NCBI GenBank assembly: GCA_019118445.1
Contig: DWYY01000060.1
Span: 1 to 35,817, forward strand
Length of the DNA: 35,817 nucleotides
From: Candidatus Eisenbergiella merdipullorum
GTDB lineage: Bacteria > Bacillota > Clostridia > Lachnospirales > Lachnospiraceae
Direction: 5' to 3'
Below the pieces are notes generated by a model. That model was not told where the DNA came from. It ran no database searches and worked only from the letters and a program-made list of their open reading frames with translations. The translations under genes and the position numbers were made by a program. Positions 23,423-31,619 of the stretch are shown here, piece after piece. The number at the start of each line of letters is the position of its first letter. Positions within the stretch are counted from its first letter, which is position 1.

Positions 23423-24628
23423 ATGGTTAAGATAAAATTAAGCGGAAACGGACGATCCGCCGCCCGCCGCAGGATGACGGCGGTCATAAGCGCTGTGGCT
23501 GTGGCGGCGGCGCTTATGACCGGATGCGGACAGACGCAGGAGGAAGAGACGCAGAGCCCCGTCCAGACGGAGGAACAGAGCATAACGCCGCAGGAGCAGG
23601 CGGAGGCGGATGAAACAGGAGAGCAGACCAATCTGGAAAACAGCGCTCTGGTAGGAAATGACGGAGAGCACAGCTTCCTGACGGGAGAGCCGGAGGATGC
23701 GGGAGAGGTGGATGAGCGTCCGCTCGCCGTCATGTTCAACAATATTAAGGAAGGATGCCCTCAGACCGGCATTGAGCATGCTGCCATCGTTTATGAAGCG
23801 CCTGTGGAAGGCCGGATCACCAGGCTGATGGGCCTGTTTGAGGATTACGAGGAGCTGGACCGGATCGGCTACATCCGAAGCAGCCGTGATTATTTTGTCT
23901 ACTGCGCGCTGGAATACGACGCGATCTACGCGCATTTCGGACAGGCCACGCCATATGTGGGAGACCTGATCAACAGCGACCGGGTGGATAATATCAGCGG
24001 GGCTGTGGCGGGGATCGATCATCCCGCGACCAGCACCTTCTTTCGCACCAGTGAAAGGAAGGCGCCGAATAACGTTTACATTGATGTGAAAGGGCTGATG
24101 AAGGATATTGACAGGTTCGGCTACAGCCTGACCTATCACGATACGCATAAGGCGAAATTTTCTTTTGCCGCGGACGGACAGGAGGCGGAGAATGCCTGGA
24201 CCGGGAACGCTACGGTGCTTTATCCCGGAGGAAAGGAGAACAACCTGGAAAACGGCTACAGCCGGGTCGAGGCCAGATTTGAATACAACGCAGAGGATGG
24301 GAAGTATTACCGTTATCAGTATGGAGGCCCTCAGATCGATGAGAGCACGGGAGACCAGCTCGCATACGATAACGTGATCTTCCAGTATTGCCACGGAGAG
24401 GTGCGGGATGATAACGACTATCTGGCGTTTGAGCTGCACGGTGACAACGGGATGAAGGTGCAGGTGTTCACCGGAGGGAAGATGACGGAAGGGACCTGGT
24501 CCCGCTATTCCGACAATGATCCTGCCTATTATGTGGACTCGGAAGGAAACCCGATCATGCTGAATCAGGGGAAAACCTGGATCTGCCTGATCTGGGAGGA
24601 TTACGCGGACGATGTGGTCATCGAATAA
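23423..24628 (+). CDS. DUF3048 domain-containing lipoprotein (YerB-like)
   Basis: The 401-residue protein has a basic start, a hydrophobic core and a lipobox ending at Cys35 (L-M-T-G-C), then a Gln/Glu-rich tether to about residue 85. The DUF3048 fold follows, with R-P-L-A-V-M-F-N-N, A-A-I-V-Y-E-A-P-V-E-G-R-I-T-R-L and G-Y-I-R-S-S-R-D-Y-F. The C-terminal part (from about 300) is the companion DUF3048 C domain. It is expected on the outer face of the membrane. Function is unknown; Bacillus YerB is the best-known relative. GAAGGAG precedes the ATG. Confidence 0.92.
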   Translation: MVKIKLSGNGRSAARRRMTAVISAVAVAAALMTGCGQTQEEETQSPVQTEEQSITPQEQAEADETGEQTNLENSALVGNDGEHSFLTGEPEDAGEVDERPLAVMFNNIKEGCPQTGIEHAAIVYEAPVEGRITRLMGLFEDYEELDRIGYIRSSRDYFVYCALEYDAIYAHFGQATPYVGDLINSDRVDNISGAVAGIDHPATSTFFRTSERKAPNNVYIDVKGLMKDIDRFGYSLTYHDTHKAKFSFAADGQEAENAWTGNATVLYPGGKENNLENGYSRVEARFEYNAEDGKYYRYQYGGPQIDESTGDQLAYDNVIFQYCHGEVRDDNDYLAFELHGDNGMKVQVFTGGKMTEGTWSRYSDNDPAYYVDSEGNPIMLNQGKTWICLIWEDYADDVVIE

Positions 24629-24652
24629 GCGGTAAAAGAACGGGGTGAATAG

Positions 24653-25438
24653 ATGAAACAGGTATGGAACAGCTTCCGTCTGGCGTTTTCGATGTATTCC
24701 ATCATACCGGCCCGCCAGATTGGGAAAACAAAAGAAAATATGAGGTATCTTCTCTGCTTTGTGCCGTGGGTCGGCGCGGTTGTGGCATTTCTGATCTCAG
24801 AATGGAGGATCATACATCCTTATCTGCTGGATTACGAGCTGCTCCGGTCGGTGATCTGCGTGATGATCCCGCTGCTGCTTTCCGGCGGCGCGCATATGGA
24901 TGGTTTCTTCCGGACGGTGGACGCGCTTTCCTCCCATCAGACGAGGAAGGGAAAGTTGGACATTCTGCAGGATTCTCACAGCGGCTATTTTGCCATCATC
25001 ACCTGTGTCAGTTACTTCCTGATCGTTGTCGGGCTGTGGAGCGAGATGCCCATTGACGGCTGGCCGGTGGTGGCGTTCGGATTTATCCTTTCCCGGTCGC
25101 TCTACGGCCTGTCTATTCTCTGGTTCCCTCATACGCGGGAGAGCAAATGCTCCATGTATGTGCCGGAAGACGGGAAGGGAAAGGCGGCCGTGACGGCCAT
25201 CCTCGTCCTCTATACCCTCCTGTGCGTGTTCTTTATGCTGCGCAGGAACATGGCTGTTGGGATCGGATGCCTCATCGGCGCGCTTCTCGCGTTCCTGTAT
25301 TATAGCTGGGTCGCATTTAAACATTTCGGAGGGATCACGGAGGATATCGCCAGCTTCTTCGTGCAGGTCTGCGAGATCCTGATCCCGATCGCAGCGCTTC
25401 TGGTCTACCGGATGCCCACAGATTTCACCAGTTTTTAA
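24653..25438 (+). CDS. cobS: adenosylcobinamide-GDP ribazoletransferase-like protein
   Basis: The 261-residue polytopic protein matches CobS, the membrane enzyme that joins adenosylcobinamide-GDP to alpha-ribazole (or its phosphate) in the last steps of cobalamin assembly. The active-site motif G-G-A-H-M-D-G-F-F-R-T-V-D-A-L is at residues 78-92 with Asp83 and Asp90, followed by I-L-Q-D-S-H-S-G-Y-F with Asp107. About six membrane helices are visible. GGGGTG precedes the ATG. No cobU, cobT or other cobalamin gene is in the window and no cobalamin riboswitch precedes it, so it is separated from its usual partners. Confidence 0.88.
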   Translation: MKQVWNSFRLAFSMYSIIPARQIGKTKENMRYLLCFVPWVGAVVAFLISEWRIIHPYLLDYELLRSVICVMIPLLLSGGAHMDGFFRTVDALSSHQTRKGKLDILQDSHSGYFAIITCVSYFLIVVGLWSEMPIDGWPVVAFGFILSRSLYGLSILWFPHTRESKCSMYVPEDGKGKAAVTAILVLYTLLCVFFMLRRNMAVGIGCLIGALLAFLYYSWVAFKHFGGITEDIASFFVQVCEILIPIAALLVYRMPTDFTSF

Positions 25439-25455
25439 GAAAGAAGGAATGAACC

Positions 25456-26646
25456 ATGATATCAGAAAAGTATAAGGCGATGTTGGGCGGAAAATCTGTG
25501 ATCCGCACGTTGTCTGAATTTGCCACGAAAAGAGGGGCCGAGATCGGCTATGAGAACGTCTTTGACTACAGCTTAGGGAATCCGTCGGTTCCCGTGCCGC
25601 AGGAGTTTACAGACTGCTGCATCCGGCTGCTTCAGGAAAAGGACCCGATGGAGGTCCATGGCTACAGCCCGAGCCTGGGCATCACATCGGTGCGGGAGGC
25701 GGTGGCTGCGTCTTTGAACCGGAGATTCGGAATGAATTACGGCCCGGAGCATATATTTATGGCATCAGGGGCTGCAGGCGCTCTCGCCCATGCGTTCCGC
25801 GCCGTGACGAAGCCGGGCGACGAGATCCTGACATTTGCGCCTTTCTTCCCGGAGTACCGCCCCTATGTGGAAGGGGCCGGAACGGTCCTGAAGGTAGTTC
25901 CCGCCAATACGGACACCTTCCAGATCAATTTTGAAGCCTTTGAGGAAATGCTGGATGAAAAGGTGACGGCCGTACTGATCAATTCTCCGAACAACCCGTC
26001 GGGCGTGGTCTATTCGGAAGAAACGATCCGTGCGCTTGCCAGTGTGCTGAACCGGAAGCAGGAGGAATACGGCCACGACATTTTCCTGATCTCCGACGAG
26101 CCTTACCGCGAGATTGTATTTGACGGAAAAACCGCGCCTTATATTTCCGGATATTATGACAATACGATTTCCTGCTATTCCTTCTCCAAATCTCTGTCGA
26201 TCCCCGGAGAGCGTATCGGCTATGTGGCGGTGAATCCCGCTTGCAGGGAAGCGGAGACGATCGTGAACATGTGCGGCCAGATATCCAGAGGGACCGGCCA
26301 TAACTGCCCGCCCTCCCTGATCCAGCTTGCCGTGGCGCAGGTCATCGATATGACGGCGGATCTGTCCGTCTACGAAACCAACATGAACCTTCTTTATGAC
26401 CGTCTCGTGAAGCTGGGCTTTACCTGCGTCCGTCCCGGCGGGACCTTCTATATCTTCCCTAAGGCGCTGGAAGAGGATGCCAACGTGTTCTGCAAAAAGG
26501 CGCTTGCCTACGACCTGATCCTCGTGCCGGGAGACACCTTTGGCTGCCCGGGCTATTTCCGGATGGCTTACTGCATCGAAACCGGGAAGGTCGTCCGTTC
26601 GCTGGAGGCGCTGGAGAAGTTCGTGCGGACGGAGTACGGCGCGTAG
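25456..26646 (+). CDS. pyridoxal-phosphate-dependent aminotransferase (class I/II)
   Basis: The 396-residue cytoplasmic enzyme is a fold-type I aminotransferase of the aspartate-aminotransferase kind. Key residues are the PLP-binding Lys245 in S-F-S-K-S-L-S-I-P-G-E-R, N-N-P-S-G near 179-183, and D-E-P-Y near 214-217. The substrate is not evident. A CobD-type threonine-phosphate decarboxylase was considered because of the upstream cobS gene. However, the sequence looks like the general aminotransferase group common in Lachnospiraceae. It starts 17 bases after the cobS stop, with AAGAAGGAATG upstream of the ATG. Confidence 0.88.
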   Translation: MISEKYKAMLGGKSVIRTLSEFATKRGAEIGYENVFDYSLGNPSVPVPQEFTDCCIRLLQEKDPMEVHGYSPSLGITSVREAVAASLNRRFGMNYGPEHIFMASGAAGALAHAFRAVTKPGDEILTFAPFFPEYRPYVEGAGTVLKVVPANTDTFQINFEAFEEMLDEKVTAVLINSPNNPSGVVYSEETIRALASVLNRKQEEYGHDIFLISDEPYREIVFDGKTAPYISGYYDNTISCYSFSKSLSIPGERIGYVAVNPACREAETIVNMCGQISRGTGHNCPPSLIQLAVAQVIDMTADLSVYETNMNLLYDRLVKLGFTCVRPGGTFYIFPKALEEDANVFCKKALAYDLILVPGDTFGCPGYFRMAYCIETGKVVRSLEALEKFVRTEYGA

Positions 26647-26692
26647 AAAAAACGCGGTTCCTGTCAGAGAAGCGCCTCGGAAAGGAGACATC

Positions 26693-27541
26693 ATGTATAA
26701 AGCGGGACTGGTACTGGAAGGCGGCGGGATGAAAGGCGTCTATACCGCTGGGGTGCTCGATTTTTTCCTGGATAAGGGGATCGAGTTTTCAAGCTGTTAC
26801 GGCGTATCCGCCGGAGCCTGCCATCTGTGCAGCTTCCTGTCGAAGCAGAGGGGGAGGGCATATGATATCAGCGTGGAATACCTGGATGATAAAAATTACT
26901 GCAGCGTTTCAAGCCTTCTGAAGACAGGAGACCTGTTCGGCGTGAAAATGTGCTATGACGACATCCCTAACCGTCTGAACCCGTATGACTATGATACCTT
27001 CAGCGCTTACCAGGGCAGGGCGTTTGCCGTGGTGACGAATATAGAGACGGGACGGGCGGAATACCTGAGGCTGCGTGATATGCATAAGGACATCATTGCG
27101 GTCCGCGCCTCCGCTTCCCTGCCGCTGGTTTCCCGGAACGTGGAGATAGACGGAAAGCTGTATCTGGACGGAGGGCTTTCAGACAGCGTGCCGATCATGC
27201 ATTCCATCCTGGACGGGAACCGGAAAAATGTTGTAGTGCTTACAAAGGAAGTGGGATATCGGAGAAAGCCGGCGAAGCATCTGGCGCTGGTACGCCTCAG
27301 ATACGCGAACTATCCCAAGGTCTATGAGCTGATGGCGGATCGCCATATTGTCTATAATCAGATGCTGGATTATCTTGCCGCGCAGGAGAAGAACGGCCAG
27401 GCGTTTGTGATCCGCCCGCAGAGATCAAGCGGCGTGGGAAGAGTGGAAAAGGATAAGGAAAAGCTCCGTCTTCTCTATGAGGAGGGTTACCGGGAAGCCG
27501 AACAGAACTATGAAAGGCTGATGGCTTATCTTGAGAGATGA
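26693..27541 (+). CDS. patatin-like phospholipase family protein
   Basis: The 282-residue cytoplasmic protein has the complete patatin active site. It shows the oxyanion loop G-G-G-M-K-G (residues 10-15), the nucleophile Ser39 in G-V-S-A-G, and the dyad Asp159 in L-D-G-G. This family hydrolyses acyl esters, usually of phospholipids; the size and C-terminal region fit the bacterial YjjU-like group. AAAGGAG sits six bases before ATG 26693. The open frame continues upstream into the aminotransferase gene in another frame and is not real there. Confidence 0.9.
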   Translation: MYKAGLVLEGGGMKGVYTAGVLDFFLDKGIEFSSCYGVSAGACHLCSFLSKQRGRAYDISVEYLDDKNYCSVSSLLKTGDLFGVKMCYDDIPNRLNPYDYDTFSAYQGRAFAVVTNIETGRAEYLRLRDMHKDIIAVRASASLPLVSRNVEIDGKLYLDGGLSDSVPIMHSILDGNRKNVVVLTKEVGYRRKPAKHLALVRLRYANYPKVYELMADRHIVYNQMLDYLAAQEKNGQAFVIRPQRSSGVGRVEKDKEKLRLLYEEGYREAEQNYERLMAYLER

Positions 27542-27588
27542 CCAGGACGTTCCGGCATTTTTGATTTCTTCTTTTATGGGAGACAGTG

Positions 27589-28422
27589 ATGATTGAAATT
27601 TTAAAAGCAGTTTTATTTGGAATCGTGGAAGGGATCACAGAGTGGCTCCCCATCAGCAGCACAGGGCACATGATCCTGCTGGATGAATTTGTCACCCTGG
27701 ATGTTTCGTCTGAATTCTGGGATGTCTTTCTCGTGGTCATCCAGCTGGGAGCCATTTTTGCTGTGGTTGTCCTGTTCTGGAATAAGATTTTCCCCTTTGA
27801 CTTTTCAGCCAGGGGAAGAAAAAAGGGGATCATCCGGAAAGATATCTTTCAGATGTGGTTCAAGGTGATCGTGGCGTGCGTGCCCGCCATGATCTACGGG
27901 GTGCTGCTGGATGATCTGATCAGCCCATACCTGTACAACGCGACTGTAGTAGCGATCATGCTGATCCTGTTCGGCATAGCCTTCATCGTGATAGAAAACT
28001 GGAACCGGGGCAGAAAGCCGAGAGTGAAAAAAATGGAAGCGCTGACCTACCGCGACGCCCTGATCATCGGCCTGTTCCAGCTCATCGCGGCCATATTTCC
28101 CGGCACTTCCCGTTCCGGCGCGACCATCGTGGGCGCGCTCCTGATCGGCGTCAGCCGCACGGTATCCGCTGAGTTTACTTTTTTCCTTGCCATCCCTGTC
28201 ATGTTCGGGGCAAGTCTTTTAAAGCTTGTGAAATTCGGTTTCGCCTTTACCGGTTCGGAAATCATTCTTCTGCTCGTGGGGATGGTATCCGCTTTTGTGG
28301 TCTCCATGCTGGTCATCTCCTTCCTGATGGGATATATCCGGAAGCATGACTTCAAGGTGTTTGGCTGGTACCGCATTGTGCTGGGAATCCTCGTACTTTT
28401 CTATTTTTATGCCATTGCGTAA
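27589..28422 (+). CDS. uppP: undecaprenyl-diphosphate phosphatase
   Basis: The 277-residue membrane protein (BacA/UppP) recycles undecaprenyl pyrophosphate to the monophosphate used for wall and glycan synthesis. Its first motif contains Glu14, Glu18 and His27 (E-G-I-T-E-W-L-P-I-S-S-T-G-H), with the same spacing as Glu17, Glu21 and His30 of the E. coli enzyme. The second motif, G-T-S-R-S-G-A-T, is also intact. About eight membrane helices are visible. ATG 27589 has GGGAG at six bases; GTG 27586 is one codon earlier. It fits the envelope theme of the nearby flippase and acyltransferase. Confidence 0.95.
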   Translation: MIEILKAVLFGIVEGITEWLPISSTGHMILLDEFVTLDVSSEFWDVFLVVIQLGAIFAVVVLFWNKIFPFDFSARGRKKGIIRKDIFQMWFKVIVACVPAMIYGVLLDDLISPYLYNATVVAIMLILFGIAFIVIENWNRGRKPRVKKMEALTYRDALIIGLFQLIAAIFPGTSRSGATIVGALLIGVSRTVSAEFTFFLAIPVMFGASLLKLVKFGFAFTGSEIILLLVGMVSAFVVSMLVISFLMGYIRKHDFKVFGWYRIVLGILVLFYFYAIA

Positions 28423-28428
28423 AGATGC

Positions 28429-28478
28429 AGGCCTGCTCTCTTCCCGAAAATGCGCAGAGGAGAGGCGGGCCTTTTTTC
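28429..28478 (+). terminator. Rho-independent terminator after uppP
   Basis: AGGCCTGC..TCTCTT pairs with AGGAGAG..GCGGGCCT (one bulge, two or three G-U pairs), giving a stem of about 14 bp followed by TTTTTT. The 254 bases from here to 28732 hold no convincing gene; I saw no promoter pair there that I would defend. Confidence 0.75.
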
Positions 28479-28732
28479 TGGTGTCGTCCGCACGGGGAGC
28501 AGCCATGCCAGCCCGATGCCGCTGTGCAGAATCCCGCTGCGGCTAAACGCCGTATTTCCGGCCGCATGGCTGAATATTTACATACATTTTACACAATCAG
28601 GGTGCATAATGCGGGCGGGGCTGTTAAAATGGAAGGGAAGAAGAGCGCAGCAGGCTTTCCGTATCGCAGGAGAGGGCTGCCGCCCGAGACTCCGGATCGG
28701 GTATTTTCGGAAATTTGAATGGAGAGAAAAGC

Positions 28733-29440
28733 ATGCAGAAAATATTTGTGATCGAAGACGATGAGAACATCCGCAACCTGGTGAAAATAGCGATGGAAGG
28801 TTATGGCTATCAGGTGGCGGCTTTTGAAACGGCCGAGGAGGCGCTGGAGAATCTGGAGAAGGAGAAGCCTGATCTGGCGGTATTTGATCTTATGCTGCCG
28901 GGGATGGACGGGCTTTCTGCGATCAAGATCATCCGGGAGAGGGGAGATAATCTGAAGAATATACCGATCATCGTTCTGACGGCAAAGGATAAGGAATATG
29001 ATAAGGTGGTGGGACTGGACGGCGGAGCGGACGACTACGTGACGAAGCCATTCGGAGTGCTGGAGCTTGCAGCCCGGATCCGTTCGCTTCTCAGGCGGGT
29101 GTCGGAACGGCAGAATATGAGGTCGGAGGGCATCGTGAGCCTGGGCGGTCTGACCGTGAATACGGATGCCAGGGAAGTGAGCATGAACGGAGCGCCTGTG
29201 GTGCTTACCTATAAGGAATATGAGCTGCTGATGTACCTGGTGGATAACCGTTCCAGAGTGGTGGAACGGGATGAACTTCTGAATAAACTCTGGGATTATT
29301 CAGCCGATATCGAGACGCGTACTCTTGACATCCATATCCGGACGCTCAGGCAGAAGCTTGGAGAAGAGGGGAGCAAATATATCAAGACCGTGCGTAGCGT
29401 GGGATATCGCTTTGTGGTTCCGCAGGAGACGGAGGAATAA
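28733..29440 (+). CDS. OmpR/PhoB-family response regulator
   Basis: The 235-residue protein has a receiver domain (residues 1-115) with acidic pocket Asp9 and Asp10, phosphoacceptor Asp52, Thr83 and Lys105. An OmpR-type winged helix follows (about 135-232, ending in Y-I-K-T-V-R-S-V-G-Y-R-F). It is a cytoplasmic DNA-binding regulator controlled by the histidine kinase encoded six bases downstream. ATG 28733 is preceded by GGAG; the frame extends six codons upstream without a better site. Targets are unknown. Confidence 0.94.
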   Translation: MQKIFVIEDDENIRNLVKIAMEGYGYQVAAFETAEEALENLEKEKPDLAVFDLMLPGMDGLSAIKIIRERGDNLKNIPIIVLTAKDKEYDKVVGLDGGADDYVTKPFGVLELAARIRSLLRRVSERQNMRSEGIVSLGGLTVNTDAREVSMNGAPVVLTYKEYELLMYLVDNRSRVVERDELLNKLWDYSADIETRTLDIHIRTLRQKLGEEGSKYIKTVRSVGYRFVVPQETEE

Positions 29441-29446
29441 ACTGTT

Positions 29447-30856
29447 ATGAAACGGGCAGTTCTGCTCAGATTTGTTGTGATCCTGCTGCTGGCTCTTGCA
29501 GTCAGCAGCGCTTTTTCTTACTATTTTATCGGAAAAAACATGCTGCAGCATGATATGTCTGCCATGCTGAACACCATTCATGCGGTGGATTATGCGCTGG
29601 ATTATGCCGGCGACCTGCAGGAGCAGGTGGAGAAGCTGCATGCGGCTGCCATGGATGAAAACTCCCGGATCACGGTGATAGCTTCCGACGGGACGGTCGT
29701 GGCTGACAGCCAAGTGGATCATCCGGATGTGATGGAGAATCATCTGGACCGAAAAGAAGTGAAAGAAGCATTCGCAGAAGGAAGGGGCAGCGATACGAGA
29801 AGTTCGGAGTCCCTCGGGGAGAGCATGCTTTATGTGGCGGCACGATCTGCAAACGGACGTTTTGTGGTGCGTATGGCGGTCCCTTATACCAATGTTTTGG
29901 ATTATATGATCGGCATCTTTCCGGTGCTGCTTCTGGGGACGGGAATTGCCTTTGCGGTGAGCGTTATCATCGCGATCCGGTTTTCCGATACTATCACCAC
30001 GCCCCTGAATGAGATTTCCCGGGAAATGGGGAAGGTCCACGGCGAACTGCCGGAATTTACCTTCAAACGGTATAAATATAAGGAACTAAATGTGATATCG
30101 GAAACCACAATGAAGATGGCGGCGGAGATACAGGCCCACATGGACCAACTGGAAAAGGAGAAAAAAATCCGTCAGGAATTTTTCAGCAATGCTTCCCATG
30201 AGCTGAAAACGCCGATCACCTCAGTGCGCGGGTATGCTGAGCTTCTGGACCAGGGCTTTATCCAGGATGAAGCGACAAAGAAGGATTTTTATACCCGCAT
30301 CCTGAAAGAGACGGATAACATGACGAATCTCATCAATGATATTCTCATGATCTCCAGGCTGGAAGCGAAGGAAGCGGAAGTCACTTTTTCCACGGTCCGG
30401 ATCGGGCCTCTCCTGACGGAAATCTTTGAGTCCGCGGAGCCTATTGCGGCGGATTATCAGGTGATGCTCCACAAGGAATGCACTCCGGTGTCCATAGAAG
30501 CCAGCGCGAAACAGATGAGGGAGTTGATCATGAATCTGGTCAGCAATGGCATCAAATACAACCACCCGGGCGGAAACGTATGGGTGGAGGTCTGGGCGGA
30601 AAACGAAAAGCTTTATATTCAGGTAAAGGACGATGGATGCGGTATCAGCAAGGAGGATCAGGAACGCGTCTTTGAGCGTTTTTACCGCGTGGATAAGGGA
30701 CGAAGCAAGAAGATGGGAGGTACCGGGCTGGGTCTTTCCATTGTGAAACATATCGTGGAATATTATAATGGAAGCATCAAGCTGGAAAGCGAACTGGGGA
30801 AAGGCAGCTGCTTTACCATAGAGCTCCCGCTTCAAAAGAGGATCGTAGATGAATAA
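29447..30856 (+). CDS. sensor histidine kinase
   Basis: The 469-residue membrane kinase has two membrane helices (about 7-28 and 153-178) enclosing an extracytoplasmic sensor of about 125 residues. A HAMP-like linker follows, then a HisKA domain with phosphorylatable His251 in F-F-S-N-A-S-H-E-L-K-T-P. The HATPase region has an N-box (N-L-V-S-N-G-I-K-Y-N), G1 (D-D-G-C-G-I) and G2 (G-T-G-L-G-L-S-I-V). The layout is PhoR/ResE-like. It phosphorylates the response regulator encoded just upstream. The sensed signal cannot be deduced; PiT genes lie 11 kb away and give no real link. Confidence 0.94.
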   Translation: MKRAVLLRFVVILLLALAVSSAFSYYFIGKNMLQHDMSAMLNTIHAVDYALDYAGDLQEQVEKLHAAAMDENSRITVIASDGTVVADSQVDHPDVMENHLDRKEVKEAFAEGRGSDTRSSESLGESMLYVAARSANGRFVVRMAVPYTNVLDYMIGIFPVLLLGTGIAFAVSVIIAIRFSDTITTPLNEISREMGKVHGELPEFTFKRYKYKELNVISETTMKMAAEIQAHMDQLEKEKKIRQEFFSNASHELKTPITSVRGYAELLDQGFIQDEATKKDFYTRILKETDNMTNLINDILMISRLEAKEAEVTFSTVRIGPLLTEIFESAEPIAADYQVMLHKECTPVSIEASAKQMRELIMNLVSNGIKYNHPGGNVWVEVWAENEKLYIQVKDDGCGISKEDQERVFERFYRVDKGRSKKMGGTGLGLSIVKHIVEYYNGSIKLESELGKGSCFTIELPLQKRIVDE

Positions 30857-30874
30857 AGAAAAGGTGCAGAAAAG

Positions 30875-30903
30875 TTGACAAGTTTGCGGTTTTGCAGTAA
30901 ACT
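30875..30903 (+). promoter_or_regulatory. strong promoter of the DUF6465-type gene
   Basis: A consensus TTGACA (30875-30880) and TAAACT (30898-30903) are 17 bases apart. The leader of roughly 95 bases contains no clear structure. Confidence 0.75.
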
Positions 30904-31006
30904 GACCTCATAATTCAGGTATCAGCCTGCTTTGTTGCGCTTGGAAGTTGATCACATACCTGGATCGGAGGAAAGCAGATTCAGTTTCCTAAGGAGGAGA
31001 AAAATT

Positions 31007-31519
31007 ATGACAGAAATGAAGAAATCGGAAGAAAAGGTGACCGCAAAAGAAGAAGCGGCAAAGGCCGGCGCAAAGGTAGCTGAAAAAGCGGAAGAGGTTA
31101 AGACACCGGTTGTAAAGAAGGCCGCTGCGCCGAAAAGAACGGCTGCAAAGAAAGAGACAGTTAAGAAAGAAACCGTAAAGAAGACTGCGACGAGAAAGAC
31201 CGCTGCAAAGGCCGCTCCTGCAAAAACAGAAGCTCCTGCAGAGGCAGCGCCTGCGGCCAAGACGGCTGCGGCTGCTGAGGTGAAGCCTGCCAGAAGAACC
31301 GCGAAGAAGAGTGCAGAGGTAAAGGGGAATGTGACAGTTCAGTTTTCCGGGAAGTCTTATTCCACCGAAGATCTGGTTAAGATCGCAAAGGATGTCTGGA
31401 AATATGATCTTGGAAAAGACGAGGCTGATTTCAAGAGTGTTGAGCTGTATGTGAAGCCTGAAGAAAGCAGCGTTTACTATGTGATAAACGGAGATGTTAC
31501 CGGAAGCTTCAATATCTGA
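31007..31519 (+). CDS. DUF6465-type protein with histone H1-like Lys/Ala tail
   Basis: The 170-residue protein has two parts. Residues 1-105 are a disordered, very basic Lys/Ala/Pro/Thr tail with repeats such as K-K-E-T-V-K and A-A-K/A-A-P, like eukaryotic H1 and bacterial Hc1/AlgP tails. Residues 108-170 form a small folded domain (V-T-V-Q-F-S-G-K-S-Y-S ... S-V-E-L-Y-V-K-P-E-E-S-S-V-Y-Y-V-I-N-G). I associate that domain with the clostridial DUF6465 group, from memory and not confirmed. The tail suggests binding to DNA or RNA. A consensus promoter, an AAGGAGG site and a very strong terminator suggest high single-gene expression. Confidence 0.8.
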   Translation: MTEMKKSEEKVTAKEEAAKAGAKVAEKAEEVKTPVVKKAAAPKRTAAKKETVKKETVKKTATRKTAAKAAPAKTEAPAEAAPAAKTAAAAEVKPARRTAKKSAEVKGNVTVQFSGKSYSTEDLVKIAKDVWKYDLGKDEADFKSVELYVKPEESSVYYVINGDVTGSFNI

Positions 31520-31541
31520 TCTGTTCAAAATATAAAAGTTA

Positions 31542-31596
31542 AAATAAAGTACCGCCGCACTGGCAGCTTGCTTGCCGGTGCGGCGGTACTTTATTT
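31542..31596. terminator. very strong bidirectional terminator
   Basis: A 19-bp perfect outer stem (31542-31560 with 31578-31596) continues into five more pairs around a seven-base loop, 24 bp in all. The outer ends are AAATAAAG and CTTTATTT, so each strand provides a U-rich tail. It serves the DUF6465-type gene and the convergent DUF5722 gene. Confidence 0.9.
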
Positions 31597-31619
31597 GCTT
31601 CAAAAAGCATGATCCATTC

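Noticed and set aside
25456-26646. CobD-type L-threonine-O-3-phosphate decarboxylase
   Set aside because: Suggested only by the adjacent cobS. The sequence resembles general aspartate-aminotransferase-like enzymes, and no CobD-specific feature was recognised.
28425-28764. Open frames of 97-104 codons between uppP and the response regulator
   Set aside because: They begin within or beside the uppP terminator, are Arg-rich, overlap each other in different frames and have no ribosome site.
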